Shown piece by piece: positions 7,983-15,949 of a stretch of DNA of 64,000 nt. The stretch is from contig NZ_CP120733.1 of NCBI RefSeq assembly GCF_029542625.1, positions 2,108,001-2,172,000 on the forward strand, written 5' to 3'. Numbering within the stretch: the stretch's first letter is position 1; each line of letters starts with the position of its first letter. The notes under the pieces are model-generated. The model was not told the DNA's origin. It did no database searches and saw only the letters and a program-made list of their open reading frames with translations. Both the position numbers and the translations under genes were made by a program. This DNA comes from Tepidibacter hydrothermalis. Lineage in GTDB: Bacteria > Bacillota > Clostridia > Peptostreptococcales > Peptostreptococcaceae.

Positions 7983-8432
7983 CTATATATATTCAGTAAC
8001 TAAATCAGTAAAAAGGATACCTTCTAAATGATCTATTTCATGACAAAAACATTTCGCTAAATCACCTGTTCCTGTCAATGTAATTTCCTCACCATTTTCA
8101 TTTAATGCTTGCACCGTTACTTTTTCAGGCCTTTTTAACTTGCCAAATGTATTGGGAATACTTAAACATCCTTCTATGACTTTCTGATTTCCTTCCTGCC
8201 TAATTATACTTGGATTAACTAACTTTATAAGTCCCTGTCCCATATCTATTACAACCAATCTCTTTAATATACCTATTTGCGGAGCTGCTAATCCTCCACC
8301 ATTTTCTGTATTATACATAGTATCAGCCATATCATCTAGTATTTGTCTTATTCTATCATCTACTACTTTAACTACTTTGCTCTTTTTTCTTAATATTTCA
8401 TCATCAAAAAGTCTAATTTGTCTTATTGCCAT
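7983..8432 (-). CDS. def: Peptide deformylase (accessory copy)
   Basis: 149 aa, the length of a compact type-1B deformylase. All three motifs are present: GGGLAAPQIG (45-54), EGCLS (87-91) supplying the Cys metal ligand, and HEIDH (131-135) supplying two His ligands and the catalytic Glu. It removes the formyl group from N-terminal Met. It directly follows a small HTH gene (stop adjoining its start), which is now split by a transposon. A copy in an accessory cassette, apart from translation genes, is probably an extra deformylase; that is inference. Confidence 0.93.
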   Translation of the reverse strand: MAIRQIRLFDDEILRKKSKVVKVVDDRIRQILDDMADTMYNTENGGGLAAPQIGILKRLVVIDMGQGLIKLVNPSIIRQEGNQKVIEGCLSIPNTFGKLKRPEKVTVQALNENGEEITLTGTGDLAKCFCHEIDHLEGILFTDLVTEYI

Positions 8433-8623
8433 TTAAATTACACCTCTACTTCTCTGTGCTCTTGATTTTCTTTTACTTTCTTCAAAAATAAAAACCTCCT
8501 CTATAGAACAATGGAATATTTGAGAAATGTCATAAGCCAACCATATTGAAGGTTCGAACTTCTCTTTTTCAATAGCATTAATTGCTTGCCTTGATACCCC
8601 TACAAGCTCTCCTAATTGTTCTT
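8433..8623 (-). pseudogene. 3' part of a small XRE-family regulator, split by Tn3
   Basis: Encodes QLGELVGVSRQAINAIEKEK and a C-terminal acidic/basic tail, typical of small Cro-like regulators of about 66-80 aa. The open frame now begins inside the transposon repeat. Joining it to 15622-15672 restores an uninterrupted 79-aa protein (MKNRLKELRESLELTQEQLG...). The rescued product would be a DNA-binding autoregulator of the HTH-def pair. Confidence 0.85.
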
Positions 8624-8669
8624 GGGGTATGGCCACGATTCGTGTAAAAAGTGCAATAGGGAGTAAAAA
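8624..8669 (+). repeat. Left terminal inverted repeat of the Tn3 element
   Basis: 46 bp, identical to the reverse complement of 15576-15621; begins GGGG as in many Tn3-family ends. Confidence 0.95.
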
Positions 8670-8687
8670 TATGGAAATAAAGCTTTT

Positions 8688-11678
8688 TTACTCCGTACTT
8701 TTGAATATATCTATATCGTAATTTAACGAAGGAGTGTTTCTGTTTTTATTTATCTTATATTCACCAAATCTATTTATATGGCTTGTAATGTAGGGCGACA
8801 ATGAAGAAAGTATATTTCCATCTATTTTATATCCTTTTATAATAAGTTCTTGTAAAATTTTTGACATATGATAAACATTGTAAAAAATAACACAATTGGC
8901 AACAAGGTGATTATACTTTATAATTTTTCTTTGTTCATCTCTATTGTTTTCAGCAATAATACCTTCACCACCAAAAAATAACCACTTTATAAATCCGTTG
9001 AAAGATTCATTTTTGTTTGTAGCTTCTTGTATAGTGGTTCTTAAATCTATATCAGAAATATATTTTAATAAAAATATGGTTCTGATGGCTCTTCCTAATT
9101 CTTTAAATGCTTGGTATAGTTTATTTTGTCTACTATAACTTCCGAGTTTCTTTAAAATTGTTGAGGGAGCTATCCTTCCCATTTTTATGGATAAAACAAT
9201 TCTCAACATATCTGGTAAGTAAGTTTTTATAATATCGAAATCTATATAATCAGAAAAAATTTCATCTATATGTTTACATTTGATGCTTTTATCGGGTTTG
9301 CATAAGTCTAACTTTTTCCAGTTTCTAATTCGAGGCATTAAATCTATTCCTAGTAAAAATGATAGTCCAAATATTGTTGTATTTTGACCTTGTGTATCTG
9401 CATGAACAATATTTGGTTGTATATTTGAATCATTCTTTATAAATTCATCGAGTATATAAACACCTTCCCATACGCCACATGGTATAAAACGACTAAAAAG
9501 AGCTATGTATAAATCAGATACATGGTAATAACCAATCCCACCATATCCACCATATCTAATATGATATTCAGATAAAAGATTCTGTTCATACATGTCCCAT
9601 TTTGTACCATCAGCAGCAGACCTTTTTCCTGTACCCCAGTATTTAGGTAGAGGGAAAAGATTATATGCATTTATTAAATTTTTAATAGTTTTTTCTAATT
9701 TTTCTTCTGTTACATGTCTTTTGTTTATCCAAGAAAGCTGTTTTCTACTTATTTCTTGTAGTGATTTTGATGTTTGACTAGGACCAAGATTACAACCATA
9801 ACAAAATGTTGTCATAAGGTATTTTTCAATTTTATCTTTAATCTTTGAATCGAATCCAGATATCGATCCAAACTGATTTGTCCATTGAATCCACTTTTCT
9901 GTATCTGATAAAATATCTAAAATATTTACTGTTTCTAAATCTTCTGCAATTAAATTTTGTATAACCTTTAAATTTTTAGGTTCATCTTTTTTTCTTATTT
10001 TTGAAAGTATAGGAACACCATTTTTGATTTTAAGATATTGGTTTTCAGGAAAAGAATTATCAGCATCAAATATAGCTTTTTCCATATTATCTTTTAAGTG
10101 TTGGATAAATTCATTTTCTAAAACAGGTAGACCTACTTGGTTGCCAAAAGTATCAATATTATTATTGTATTCTTCCCAGCTTATAAGCTGATCTCTGTAA
10201 TCAGAATAAATATCACTATTTTTAATACATAAATCCCCAGATTTTAAATCATGCATGATTTGATACATTACACAAGCTTCAAAATGCCTACGATTTATTT
10301 TAACAGGATATTTATTTCTATTCGTATATCCTGTTAAAATTCTCCACCAAGGTTCTTTTACCCATGATAAATCAAGTCTTCCTATTTCTTTGTCTGTTGT
10401 TGAAATTGTATCTAATCTATTGGCGTTTTTATATTTTTTTATAAATTTTATAGCCTTTTCTATGGAATTGTTTTGGGTTGTTGAACACAACTGTATTTCA
10501 TTAAGTATATGAAATAATACAGATCTTTTTCCCTTTAATGAATTCCATAAGAAAGGCCAATAATTATTATCTGAATATTTTTCATGTGTTTCACATTTTT
10601 CTAAAAGATCATCTAAATTTTTATTTTCCATTAACTGCATAAGAGCATTTATTTTTTTATCATCAGTTTCCTCTATCTTGTAAGTAATAATAAAGCTTTT
10701 TAAAGTAGATATAAGATTATCAGTAGTTTTAGATTGCTCAAGCTTATATTTAGCTAATTTATCTCTTGATTTATTTTGAGCATTTTTTATTAGTTTAATG
10801 AATATTTCTCCTATATCATCTAGTGTACTTGCAAGTCTTTGTTTTAAGAAACAAATTGCAAGTGTATATCTTTTTGATGCCTTTAATTCTTTCATTTTAG
10901 AGGAATCTAGACTTTTAGCTTCATTGACAAAATGTTTAATTTTTATATCTGGGACTTTAGTTAATATATTGGTATCTATTTTAATGGTTTTGAGTAAATT
11001 TAAGTAGGATATTACAACTTTTATATTCTTAACAGACGGTTTCCCAACATCTTGCTTGATGTTATTCCAAGATGTATATGTATCATTTTTTTCTGAAAGT
11101 AAAGAATCGATAGATTCGATTGTATTTGAATTAAGACTTTTGTATATATTTCTGTAGTATGAATTATATGTAGTATATCGTATTCTTCTAGATACTCTTA
11201 CGAGTGTACTAAATGCTGGTAATTCATACTTTTGCTTTATGAGTTCTTCAATCACTATATTTATTATGTCTGCATCATTATCTTTTATTTTTGCAGCTTC
11301 AGTAGCAGCTTGTATAATAACTTTTCTTGATTCTTTTTCATATGGTTTTATATCTAAAAATTTTCTTATGGAATCCATATGATTAAATTTCATTCTTGAT
11401 TTACTATACTTTTCAATTTGATCTTCTTCATATTGAATTCCCATTACATTTGATATATAGCTTTTAATTTCATTAGGAATATGATTCATTGAAGTAAAAT
11501 ACCCTAATCGTTGATAAGCTTTTAATAGGATTAATAAAAATAATTTATATTTTGGCTTTCGCGTAATCTCACTTGCAAATATAATTTCTTTATTTGATGG
11601 TAAATATGTATTTTCTAAATCATTTTCACTTAATGAACTTTTAAATCTTGGATATGCGGTTTCATTTATACTTGGCAA
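8688..11678 (-). CDS. tnpA: Tn3-family transposase TnpA
   Basis: 996 aa, the normal size for the family. The N-terminal 600 residues are the DNA-binding part; the C-terminal DDE/RNase-H-like domain shows AADGTKWD (Asp about 689), VHADTQGQNTTIFGLSFLLG (Asp about 757) and NKNESFNGFIKWLFFGGEG (Glu about 890), followed by the EQRKIIKYNHLVANC block typical of Tn3 transposases. It catalyses cointegrate formation between the TIRs. It lies 45 bp downstream of tnpR, in the same direction. No frameshift seen. Confidence 0.97.
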   Translation of the reverse strand: MPSINETAYPRFKSSLSENDLENTYLPSNKEIIFASEITRKPKYKLFLLILLKAYQRLGYFTSMNHIPNEIKSYISNVMGIQYEEDQIEKYSKSRMKFNHMDSIRKFLDIKPYEKESRKVIIQAATEAAKIKDNDADIINIVIEELIKQKYELPAFSTLVRVSRRIRYTTYNSYYRNIYKSLNSNTIESIDSLLSEKNDTYTSWNNIKQDVGKPSVKNIKVVISYLNLLKTIKIDTNILTKVPDIKIKHFVNEAKSLDSSKMKELKASKRYTLAICFLKQRLASTLDDIGEIFIKLIKNAQNKSRDKLAKYKLEQSKTTDNLISTLKSFIITYKIEETDDKKINALMQLMENKNLDDLLEKCETHEKYSDNNYWPFLWNSLKGKRSVLFHILNEIQLCSTTQNNSIEKAIKFIKKYKNANRLDTISTTDKEIGRLDLSWVKEPWWRILTGYTNRNKYPVKINRRHFEACVMYQIMHDLKSGDLCIKNSDIYSDYRDQLISWEEYNNNIDTFGNQVGLPVLENEFIQHLKDNMEKAIFDADNSFPENQYLKIKNGVPILSKIRKKDEPKNLKVIQNLIAEDLETVNILDILSDTEKWIQWTNQFGSISGFDSKIKDKIEKYLMTTFCYGCNLGPSQTSKSLQEISRKQLSWINKRHVTEEKLEKTIKNLINAYNLFPLPKYWGTGKRSAADGTKWDMYEQNLLSEYHIRYGGYGGIGYYHVSDLYIALFSRFIPCGVWEGVYILDEFIKNDSNIQPNIVHADTQGQNTTIFGLSFLLGIDLMPRIRNWKKLDLCKPDKSIKCKHIDEIFSDYIDFDIIKTYLPDMLRIVLSIKMGRIAPSTILKKLGSYSRQNKLYQAFKELGRAIRTIFLLKYISDIDLRTTIQEATNKNESFNGFIKWLFFGGEGIIAENNRDEQRKIIKYNHLVANCVIFYNVYHMSKILQELIIKGYKIDGNILSSLSPYITSHINRFGEYKINKNRNTPSLNYDIDIFKSTE

Positions 11679-11723
11679 TAATAATTCACCTCACAAAATT
11701 TTATAAAAGTAAATGAAGTTTAT

Positions 11724-12302
11724 TTAAGAATCTATTTTATCGCTATTTATATATCTATAATAAGTTGTTTTCCCTATATTAAAGTAACTAAGAATATCTT
11801 TAATAGACATTCCAACATCTTTCATTTGCTTCATTTTCTTTATATCTTTATCTGTTAATTTAAATTTAGGTCCAAATTTAACTCCTCTTCTTCTAGCAGC
11901 TTCAAGCCCTGCTAATGTTCTTTCGCGATTAATATCTCTTTCATATTCAGCAAAAGCAGCAGTTATACTGTACATTAACTTTCCTTGTGCTGTAGATGTA
12001 TCTATCATTAAACTTCCAGTTAAAGTTTTTAAGTTAGCTTTCTTTTGATTAATTTCTTCTATGATATTTACAAGTTCTACAAGAGATCTCCCTATTCTAT
12101 CTAATTTCCAAATAACAAGAGTGTCTCCTTCTTGTAATAAATTAGAAACCTTTTTAAATATAGGTCGTTCTTTTTTTCGAGATGATATTTTTTCTACATA
12201 AATATCTGATGGATGACAACCAGCTTCTTTAAGTGTATTTATTTGTAAATCTAAATTTTGATCTTTTGTTGATACTCTAGCATATCCAAAAAGCTTTCCC
12301 AT
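11724..12302 (-). CDS. tnpR: Serine resolvase TnpR
   Basis: 192 aa. Catalytic Ser11 lies in FGYARVSTKDQNLDLQ; the IWKLDRIGRSL motif carries the conserved arginines. The C-terminal half has the long E helix (YERDINRERTLAGLEAARRRG) and a helix-turn-helix (SIKDILSYFNIGKTTYYRYI). It resolves transposition cointegrates at a res site, probably in the 150 bp upstream. AGGGAGG ribosome site before the ATG. Confidence 0.96.
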   Translation of the reverse strand: MGKLFGYARVSTKDQNLDLQINTLKEAGCHPSDIYVEKISSRKKERPIFKKVSNLLQEGDTLVIWKLDRIGRSLVELVNIIEEINQKKANLKTLTGSLMIDTSTAQGKLMYSITAAFAEYERDINRERTLAGLEAARRRGVKFGPKFKLTDKDIKKMKQMKDVGMSIKDILSYFNIGKTTYYRYINSDKIDS

Positions 12303-12480
12303 TGTATCCTCCCTTATGTCCTATAATCCTATTTTCATGAAATATGGTACTTTTGTAATTATGGTACTATTTATGGAACCTATTTTATCATATTTTTTGT
12401 CGAAATAACAGTAAAGTTTTCAAGCTCCATAAACCATCGTATATGGGACTCTGATGTTTTTTCTAAATTAACACAATACG
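12303..12480. other. Probable res / regulatory region between tnpR and cargo
   Basis: No gene. Contains repeated ATGGTAC motifs (near 12343 and 12360) and further ATGG/CCAT palindromic pieces, as expected of resolvase binding subsites. Exact subsites cannot be fixed by eye. Confidence 0.4.
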
Positions 12481-12523
12481 AAAATCATTCCTTAAAGCAT
12501 TTTATTGTAGGGAATGATTTTTT
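12481..12523 (+). terminator. Hairpin separating transposition genes from cargo
   Basis: AAAATCATTCC/GGAATGATTTTTT stem with a 20-base loop and T run. It insulates the sigma-factor promoter from the res side. Confidence 0.6.
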
Positions 12524-12615
12524 GTTTTATGTCAATTTTCTTTATGACTTACTAAAAAATCAGTAAATACATTACGCATTTCTATGTTTTTACAAAAATA
12601 GTCAAAAAATACCCG

Positions 12616-12643
12616 TTTACAAATTTAATGCGTAATTCGTTTG
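12616..12643 (+). promoter_or_regulatory. Promoter of the sigma/holin operon (alternative-sigma type)
   Basis: TTTACA, 16 bases, CGTTTG, then T. The same -35, the same spacing and the same -10-like element recur at 13526 before the lysin genes, and nowhere else that I noticed. TTTACA is the known -35 of TcdR/BotR/UviA-class clostridial sigma factors. This suggests autoregulation by the gene that follows. Confidence 0.65.
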
Positions 12644-12692
12644 TTTCTTTTAAGAATTTTTGTTTTTTTATACAAAAGATAGGGGGAAGGGT

Positions 12693-13376
12693 ATGGAATT
12701 ATATTTATTCATATGTAAAGCACAAAAGGGAGATAAAAAATCTATTTCTGATTTATACTTAGATTTTTATCCTACAATCAAAAAGCTAAGTAATAATATG
12801 GGTTATGAAGAAGCAGAAACAGATTTAACTATATCTTTTTTAGAACTAATCAAAAATATAGAGATAGAGTGCTTTTTTAACAAAGACAATAAACAAATTG
12901 CTAAATTTATAAATACCTTCTTAAAAAATAAATCAGTAGATTTTTTTAGAAAATATGTATTAAAGAAAAAGGAAATGGTGGAGATAAATTATGATCTATT
13001 GAGTGATAATTCAAACATTGATTTTTATAGTAATGTTTTTATTTTAGAACTACTTGAAAAGTTATCATACCTTCAAAAAGAGATTATTACCAAAAAAATT
13101 ATATATGATTTTTCTGATACAGAAATAGCAAACCAATTGGGAATATCAAGACAAGCTGTTAATAGTACTAAAAACAGAGCTTTAAATAGACTTAGAAAGA
13201 TTTTAATTCAAAATGGAGGTGAAGAAGTTGGAAGAAAAGATAATAGAATTAGCATCCAGCCAAGGTATATGGACAGTTCTAACGGTAGCATTAATATTTT
13301 ATATTCTCAAAAATCAAGAAAAGAGAGATCTTCGTCAGGAAGAGAGAGAAATCAAGTATCAAAATATTATATCTAA
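12693..13376 (+). CDS. Alternative RNA polymerase sigma factor, UviA/TcdR-like
   Basis: Start set at MELYLF, behind an AGGGGGAAGGG site. Residues about 5-110 look like sigma region 2, with a KSVDFFRKYVLKKK basic block; residues about 125-178 are region 4 with a helix-turn-helix (DTEIANQLGISRQAVNSTKN). The small size and partner holin match the group-5 clostridial sigma factors (UviA, TcdR, BotR, TetR), which drive bacteriocin or toxin genes. The frame continues about 165 bp into the holin gene, an unusually long overlap, so the C-terminal 50 residues may be dispensable. Confidence 0.75.
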   Translation: MELYLFICKAQKGDKKSISDLYLDFYPTIKKLSNNMGYEEAETDLTISFLELIKNIEIECFFNKDNKQIAKFINTFLKNKSVDFFRKYVLKKKEMVEINYDLLSDNSNIDFYSNVFILELLEKLSYLQKEIITKKIIYDFSDTEIANQLGISRQAVNSTKNRALNRLRKILIQNGGEEVGRKDNRISIQPRYMDSSNGSINILYSQKSRKERSSSGRERNQVSKYYI

Positions 13377-13461
13377 ACTAACAGAAAAGTTAAATCTTGT
13401 TGAAGATATAAAAGAAGATGTTCAAGAAATAAAAAATCATGTATTTAAAAAAGAAGCTTAA
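13228..13461 (+). CDS. BhlA/UviB-family holin-like peptide
   Basis: TTG start chosen because GGAGGTG lies seven bases before it and family members start ME..., giving MEEKIIELASSQGIWTVLTV. There is one TM segment (about 12-28), then a charged coiled coil (QEKRDLRQEEREIKYQ...VEDIKEDVQEIKNHVFKKEA), the standard UviB/BhlA layout. It would make membrane lesions that allow lysin or toxin release. It overlaps the 3' end of the sigma gene, so the two are translationally close. Confidence 0.85.
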   Translation: MEEKIIELASSQGIWTVLTVALIFYILKNQEKRDLRQEEREIKYQNIISKLTEKLNLVEDIKEDVQEIKNHVFKKEA

Positions 13462-13525
13462 ATTAAGTAATTTACTGTGTTTCATTTGTTTATAAAAACT
13501 TTTTTAAAAATTTTTAATTTGAAGG

Positions 13526-13553
13526 TTTACATTTTTGATATGAATTTCGTTTG
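13526..13553 (+). promoter_or_regulatory. Promoter of the lysin operon (same class as 12616)
   Basis: TTTACA, 16 bases, CGTTTG; matches the promoter before the sigma gene in both hexamers and spacing, while the spacer sequences differ. Predicted target of the transposon-encoded sigma factor. Confidence 0.65.
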
Positions 13554-13619
13554 TATATAGTGAGAAGGAAATAACCGGTTAAAAATTCTCAAGATATAGA
13601 TTTAAGGTGTGTGAGCAAG

Positions 13620-14078
13620 ATGAAAATTATAGAAACAAACTTAGCATTTAGAAAGAGTCTCAAAAAAATGAATAAGCCTTCTACGATAGTAAGTCATCAT
13701 GCTGCACATAGTAGTGCAACTGTAGATGAGATACATAGATGGCATAAAGAAAATGGATGGAGTGGATTTGGATATCACTTTTACATAACAAAAGATGGAC
13801 AAATCTACAGGGGCAGGCCTGAAAATACTATAGGAGCACATTGTAAAGGATACAATAAAGTTTCTTTAGGTATATGTCTACAAGGTAACTTCGAACTAGA
13901 AAGAACAAATAAAATCCAATTAAATGCTCTTATAGAATTGTGCAAGTACCTATGCAACAAATACAGTATAAGCACTATAAAAGGTCATAGAGAGTTAAAA
14001 AGTACAAGCTGTCCTGGTCTAAACTTTCCTTTAATGGAAGTAAGACAGCAGGTATTAGGTCTAAAAAATAAAATTTAA
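13620..14078 (+). CDS. N-acetylmuramoyl-L-alanine amidase (Amidase_2/PGRP type)
   Basis: About 152 aa from the ATG at 13620 (AAGGTG ten bases before); a GTG nine bases upstream is an alternative. T7-lysozyme-like zinc residues are visible: the first His in SHHAAHSS, then GFGYHFYITKDGQIYRGRP, GAHCKGYN and KGHRELKSTSCPG with the last His and Cys ligands. It cleaves the amide bond between muramic acid and the stem peptide. There is no signal peptide, so export would depend on the holin encoded upstream. Confidence 0.92.
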   Translation: MKIIETNLAFRKSLKKMNKPSTIVSHHAAHSSATVDEIHRWHKENGWSGFGYHFYITKDGQIYRGRPENTIGAHCKGYNKVSLGICLQGNFELERTNKIQLNALIELCKYLCNKYSISTIKGHRELKSTSCPGLNFPLMEVRQQVLGLKNKI

Positions 14079-14098
14079 ACTAAAGGAGATTAACAATT

Positions 14099-14521
14099 AT
14101 GGGATATAATTATGGAGAACCATTATCAGATAAATACGGTTTATTAGAGTTTTATGGAAGAGATAGCATTGATTTGCTTGCAAGAATGATATTTAGTGAA
14201 GCTCGTGGTGAAAGTTGGAAAGGCAAACAAGCAGTTGCTCATGTAGCTAAAAATAGGAAAAAACATCCTAGTGATTTTGGTGATACTTATGAAAAAGTTC
14301 TATTAGATCCAGGACAATTTAAAGGTATGGACAAATTAGATGCAAGAAAACCAGATACAAGTTTGCAAAGTTGGCATGATTCTCTTTATATAGCTCAAAA
14401 CATAGATTCACAATATAATCCTATTGGTAATAGATTGTATTTTGGAACATCGTACCCATCAAGAGCAACAGATGTAATACAAATAGGTAATCACTACTTC
14501 TATAATATGAAGTGGATTTAG
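14099..14521 (+). CDS. Cell-wall hydrolase, SleB/Hydrolase_2 family
   Basis: 140 aa. LLARMIFSEARGESWKGKQA carries the catalytic Glu of the SleB-type lytic transglycosylase fold, followed by VAHVAKNR, a QFKGM block and the C-terminal GNRLYFGT/GNHYFYN motifs. It has no signal peptide or wall-binding repeats, unlike spore SleB, consistent with an endolysin-like role. It lies 20 bp after the amidase gene with AAAGGAG, in the same operon, so the pair would cut both the peptide link and the glycan. Confidence 0.88.
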   Translation: MGYNYGEPLSDKYGLLEFYGRDSIDLLARMIFSEARGESWKGKQAVAHVAKNRKKHPSDFGDTYEKVLLDPGQFKGMDKLDARKPDTSLQSWHDSLYIAQNIDSQYNPIGNRLYFGTSYPSRATDVIQIGNHYFYNMKWI

Positions 14522-14561
14522 TTTTTAAATAAAAATTAGAGTATTAAAAAAACTTCAAATC

Positions 14562-14605
14562 AAAATCACCTTTTTGTAGTATTTTAACTACAAAAAGGTG
14601 ATTTT
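14562..14605. terminator. Bidirectional terminator between lysin operon and secreted-protein gene
   Basis: Nineteen-base perfect stem (AAAATCACCTTTTTGTAGT and its complement), flanked by A and T runs on both sides, between convergent genes. Confidence 0.9.
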
Positions 14606-14631
14606 GTATTTTAATTTAATAAGAAGTTTTT

Positions 14632-15423
14632 TTATTTAACTTGTAAAGTAGTTACAGTTACCTTTGGATTTCCTTCAAATGCTATTTTATCTATTTTAAA
14701 TTCATCATCTTTAAATTCATAATCAATAATAATATTTCCTATATACGATAAAAACTGAACTTCTATCCCGACCTTAGCTTTTAATTTATTATCTTCAATG
14801 TAATATTCTATAAAATTATGAAAAAAAGTTTTTTCTATTTCACTAGGACGAGTTGATTTAAGTATTTTGGCATTATAAATAGTATCATTTATCATTATTT
14901 CCATTTCTTTTTTAGATAATATTCTAATATCAATATTGTCATAAACTATATCTAAAGCATCTTTAACTTTATATTCACTAAAATTTTCAGGATTTATAAT
15001 ATGAACTGTGTTACGAAACATACCTGTTCCCTTATTTTGAGTTAGCATTACAACTAATTCCTTTTTATTATCGTTATTTAAATCTAAATAGTGTAATGTA
15101 TTCCATCCTGGGAATGTTACAGCTTTCCAATCAAAAAATTTGTTAACTCCATTTATACTCAATACAATGCCTTTGTACCAACCATCTTGTTCATTTAAAG
15201 CATATAAGTAAATTTTTTCTTCAGGAATAGAAGCAATTATTTTAGGCGTAGTATCAGCATTAGTATTATCTTCTTGATTTTTTCTATCCAATTTGGCTGA
15301 TTTTGAATAGCAGGCATTATTATTTTTTAGAGTAATTATTTTTCTGTTTTGAGGTATTGCACTTGAAAATAAGGTATTTAATATAAAAACTATCATAACT
15401 GATATAAATATGCTTTTTTTCAT
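14632..15423 (-). CDS. Secreted protein of unknown function (Tn3 cargo)
   Basis: Start at MKKSIFISV, six bases after GGAGGT; the ATG four codons upstream lacks a ribosome site. Residues 1-25 are a signal peptide with a likely cut after SSA. The mature part is mostly beta strand, with LDLNNDNKKELVVMLTQNKG (residues about 118-137), a calcium-loop-like FG-GAP/VCBS motif. No cysteine pattern and no known catalytic motif. As the terminal passenger next to a holin/lysin module, it is a candidate released effector, but that is inference. Confidence 0.7.
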   Translation of the reverse strand: MKKSIFISVMIVFILNTLFSSAIPQNRKIITLKNNNACYSKSAKLDRKNQEDNTNADTTPKIIASIPEEKIYLYALNEQDGWYKGIVLSINGVNKFFDWKAVTFPGWNTLHYLDLNNDNKKELVVMLTQNKGTGMFRNTVHIINPENFSEYKVKDALDIVYDNIDIRILSKKEMEIMINDTIYNAKILKSTRPSEIEKTFFHNFIEYYIEDNKLKAKVGIEVQFLSYIGNIIIDYEFKDDEFKIDKIAFEGNPKVTVTTLQVK

Positions 15424-15575
15424 TATTACCTCCAATTAAAATCAAATTATGAAACCTTAATATAGTTTTATTGTGCTATTATTATACTGTTTATATTCTC
15501 ATATTTTATATAAAAATAGTATAATTTTATTTGTAATATATCAAGCAAATGGATTTTTATAAATTATTTTACAAT

Positions 15576-15621
15576 TTTTTACTCCCTATTGCACTTTTTA
15601 CACGAATCGTGGCCATACCCC
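15576..15621 (-). repeat. Right terminal inverted repeat of the Tn3 element
   Basis: 46 bp, identical to the reverse complement of 8624-8669; followed by target duplicate TTCTT at 15622-15626. Confidence 0.95.
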
Positions 15622-15672
15622 TTCTTGAGTTAATTCAAGAGATTCACGCAATTCCTTTAATCGATTTTTCAT
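15622..15672 (-). pseudogene. 5' part of the split XRE regulator
   Basis: ATG at 15672 after GGAGGGGAG; encodes MKNRLKELRESLELTQE, then runs into the transposon. It continues at 8623 once the element and one TTCTT copy are removed. Confidence 0.85.
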
Positions 15673-15690
15673 AAACTCCCCTCCTGTAAT

Positions 15691-15747
15691 GTTAACCTTA
15701 CATCCAAAATATAACATCATTAAATTCAAATGTCAAGTTAACCTTAC
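15691..15747 (-). promoter_or_regulatory. Promoter and paired operators of the HTH-def operon
   Basis: On the minus strand TTGACA (15731-15736), 17 bases, TATATT (15708-15713). The same 11-mer GTTAACCTTAC occurs at 15691-15701 and 15737-15747, just outside the -10 and overlapping the upstream edge of the -35. Symmetrical placement suggests operators for the adjacent (now broken) XRE repressor. Confidence 0.75.
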
Positions 15748-15799
15748 CTAACATCTATAATTTTTAAGCCTACAATTAAGTACGTTTTATTTTGCAACT

Positions 15800-15877
15800 A
15801 TGCATTAATATAAACTTTTATATACTCCTTGTATATTTAAGCAAGAAAAAACAGTAGCTTTGGTTCCCTACTGTTTT
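15800..15877 (-). repeat. Cassette module copy 5
   Basis: Hairpin 15848-15877 with one stem mismatch (CCTACTG for GCTACTG). It lies between the gene at 15950 and the HTH-def operon, so before the Tn3 insertion HTH-def was a cassette flanked by modules at 15848 and 7879. Confidence 0.8.
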
Positions 15878-15949
15878 TAGCTATTTTTTATCTATATGTT
15901 AAGTTTTACTTCTTTTCATTAATTTCTTCATATGCTTCGATTATTAATT

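Larger units (their letters stand above)
8624..15621. mobile_element. Tn3-family transposon (6998 bp) with sigma/holin/lysin cargo
   Basis: Bounded by inverted repeats of 46 identical bases beginning GGGGTATGGCCACG and by the 5-bp direct repeat TTCTT (8619-8623 and 15622-15626), the Tn3-family hallmark of replicative transposition. Carries tnpA and tnpR on the minus strand, then a divergent cargo of sigma factor, holin, amidase and cell-wall hydrolase, and finally a minus-strand secreted protein gene. All parts look intact, so the element may still be mobile. Intact TIRs and target duplication imply a recent insertion. Confidence 0.96.

Noticed and set aside
12660-12692. ATG-less upstream extension of the sigma factor
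   Set aside because: The internal ATG at 12693 has a strong AGGGGGAAGGG site; the upstream start has none.
13213-13227. ATG at 13213 as start of the holin
   Set aside because: It places the start inside the ribosome site GGAGGTG; the TTG at 13228 has correct spacing and fits the family N-terminus.
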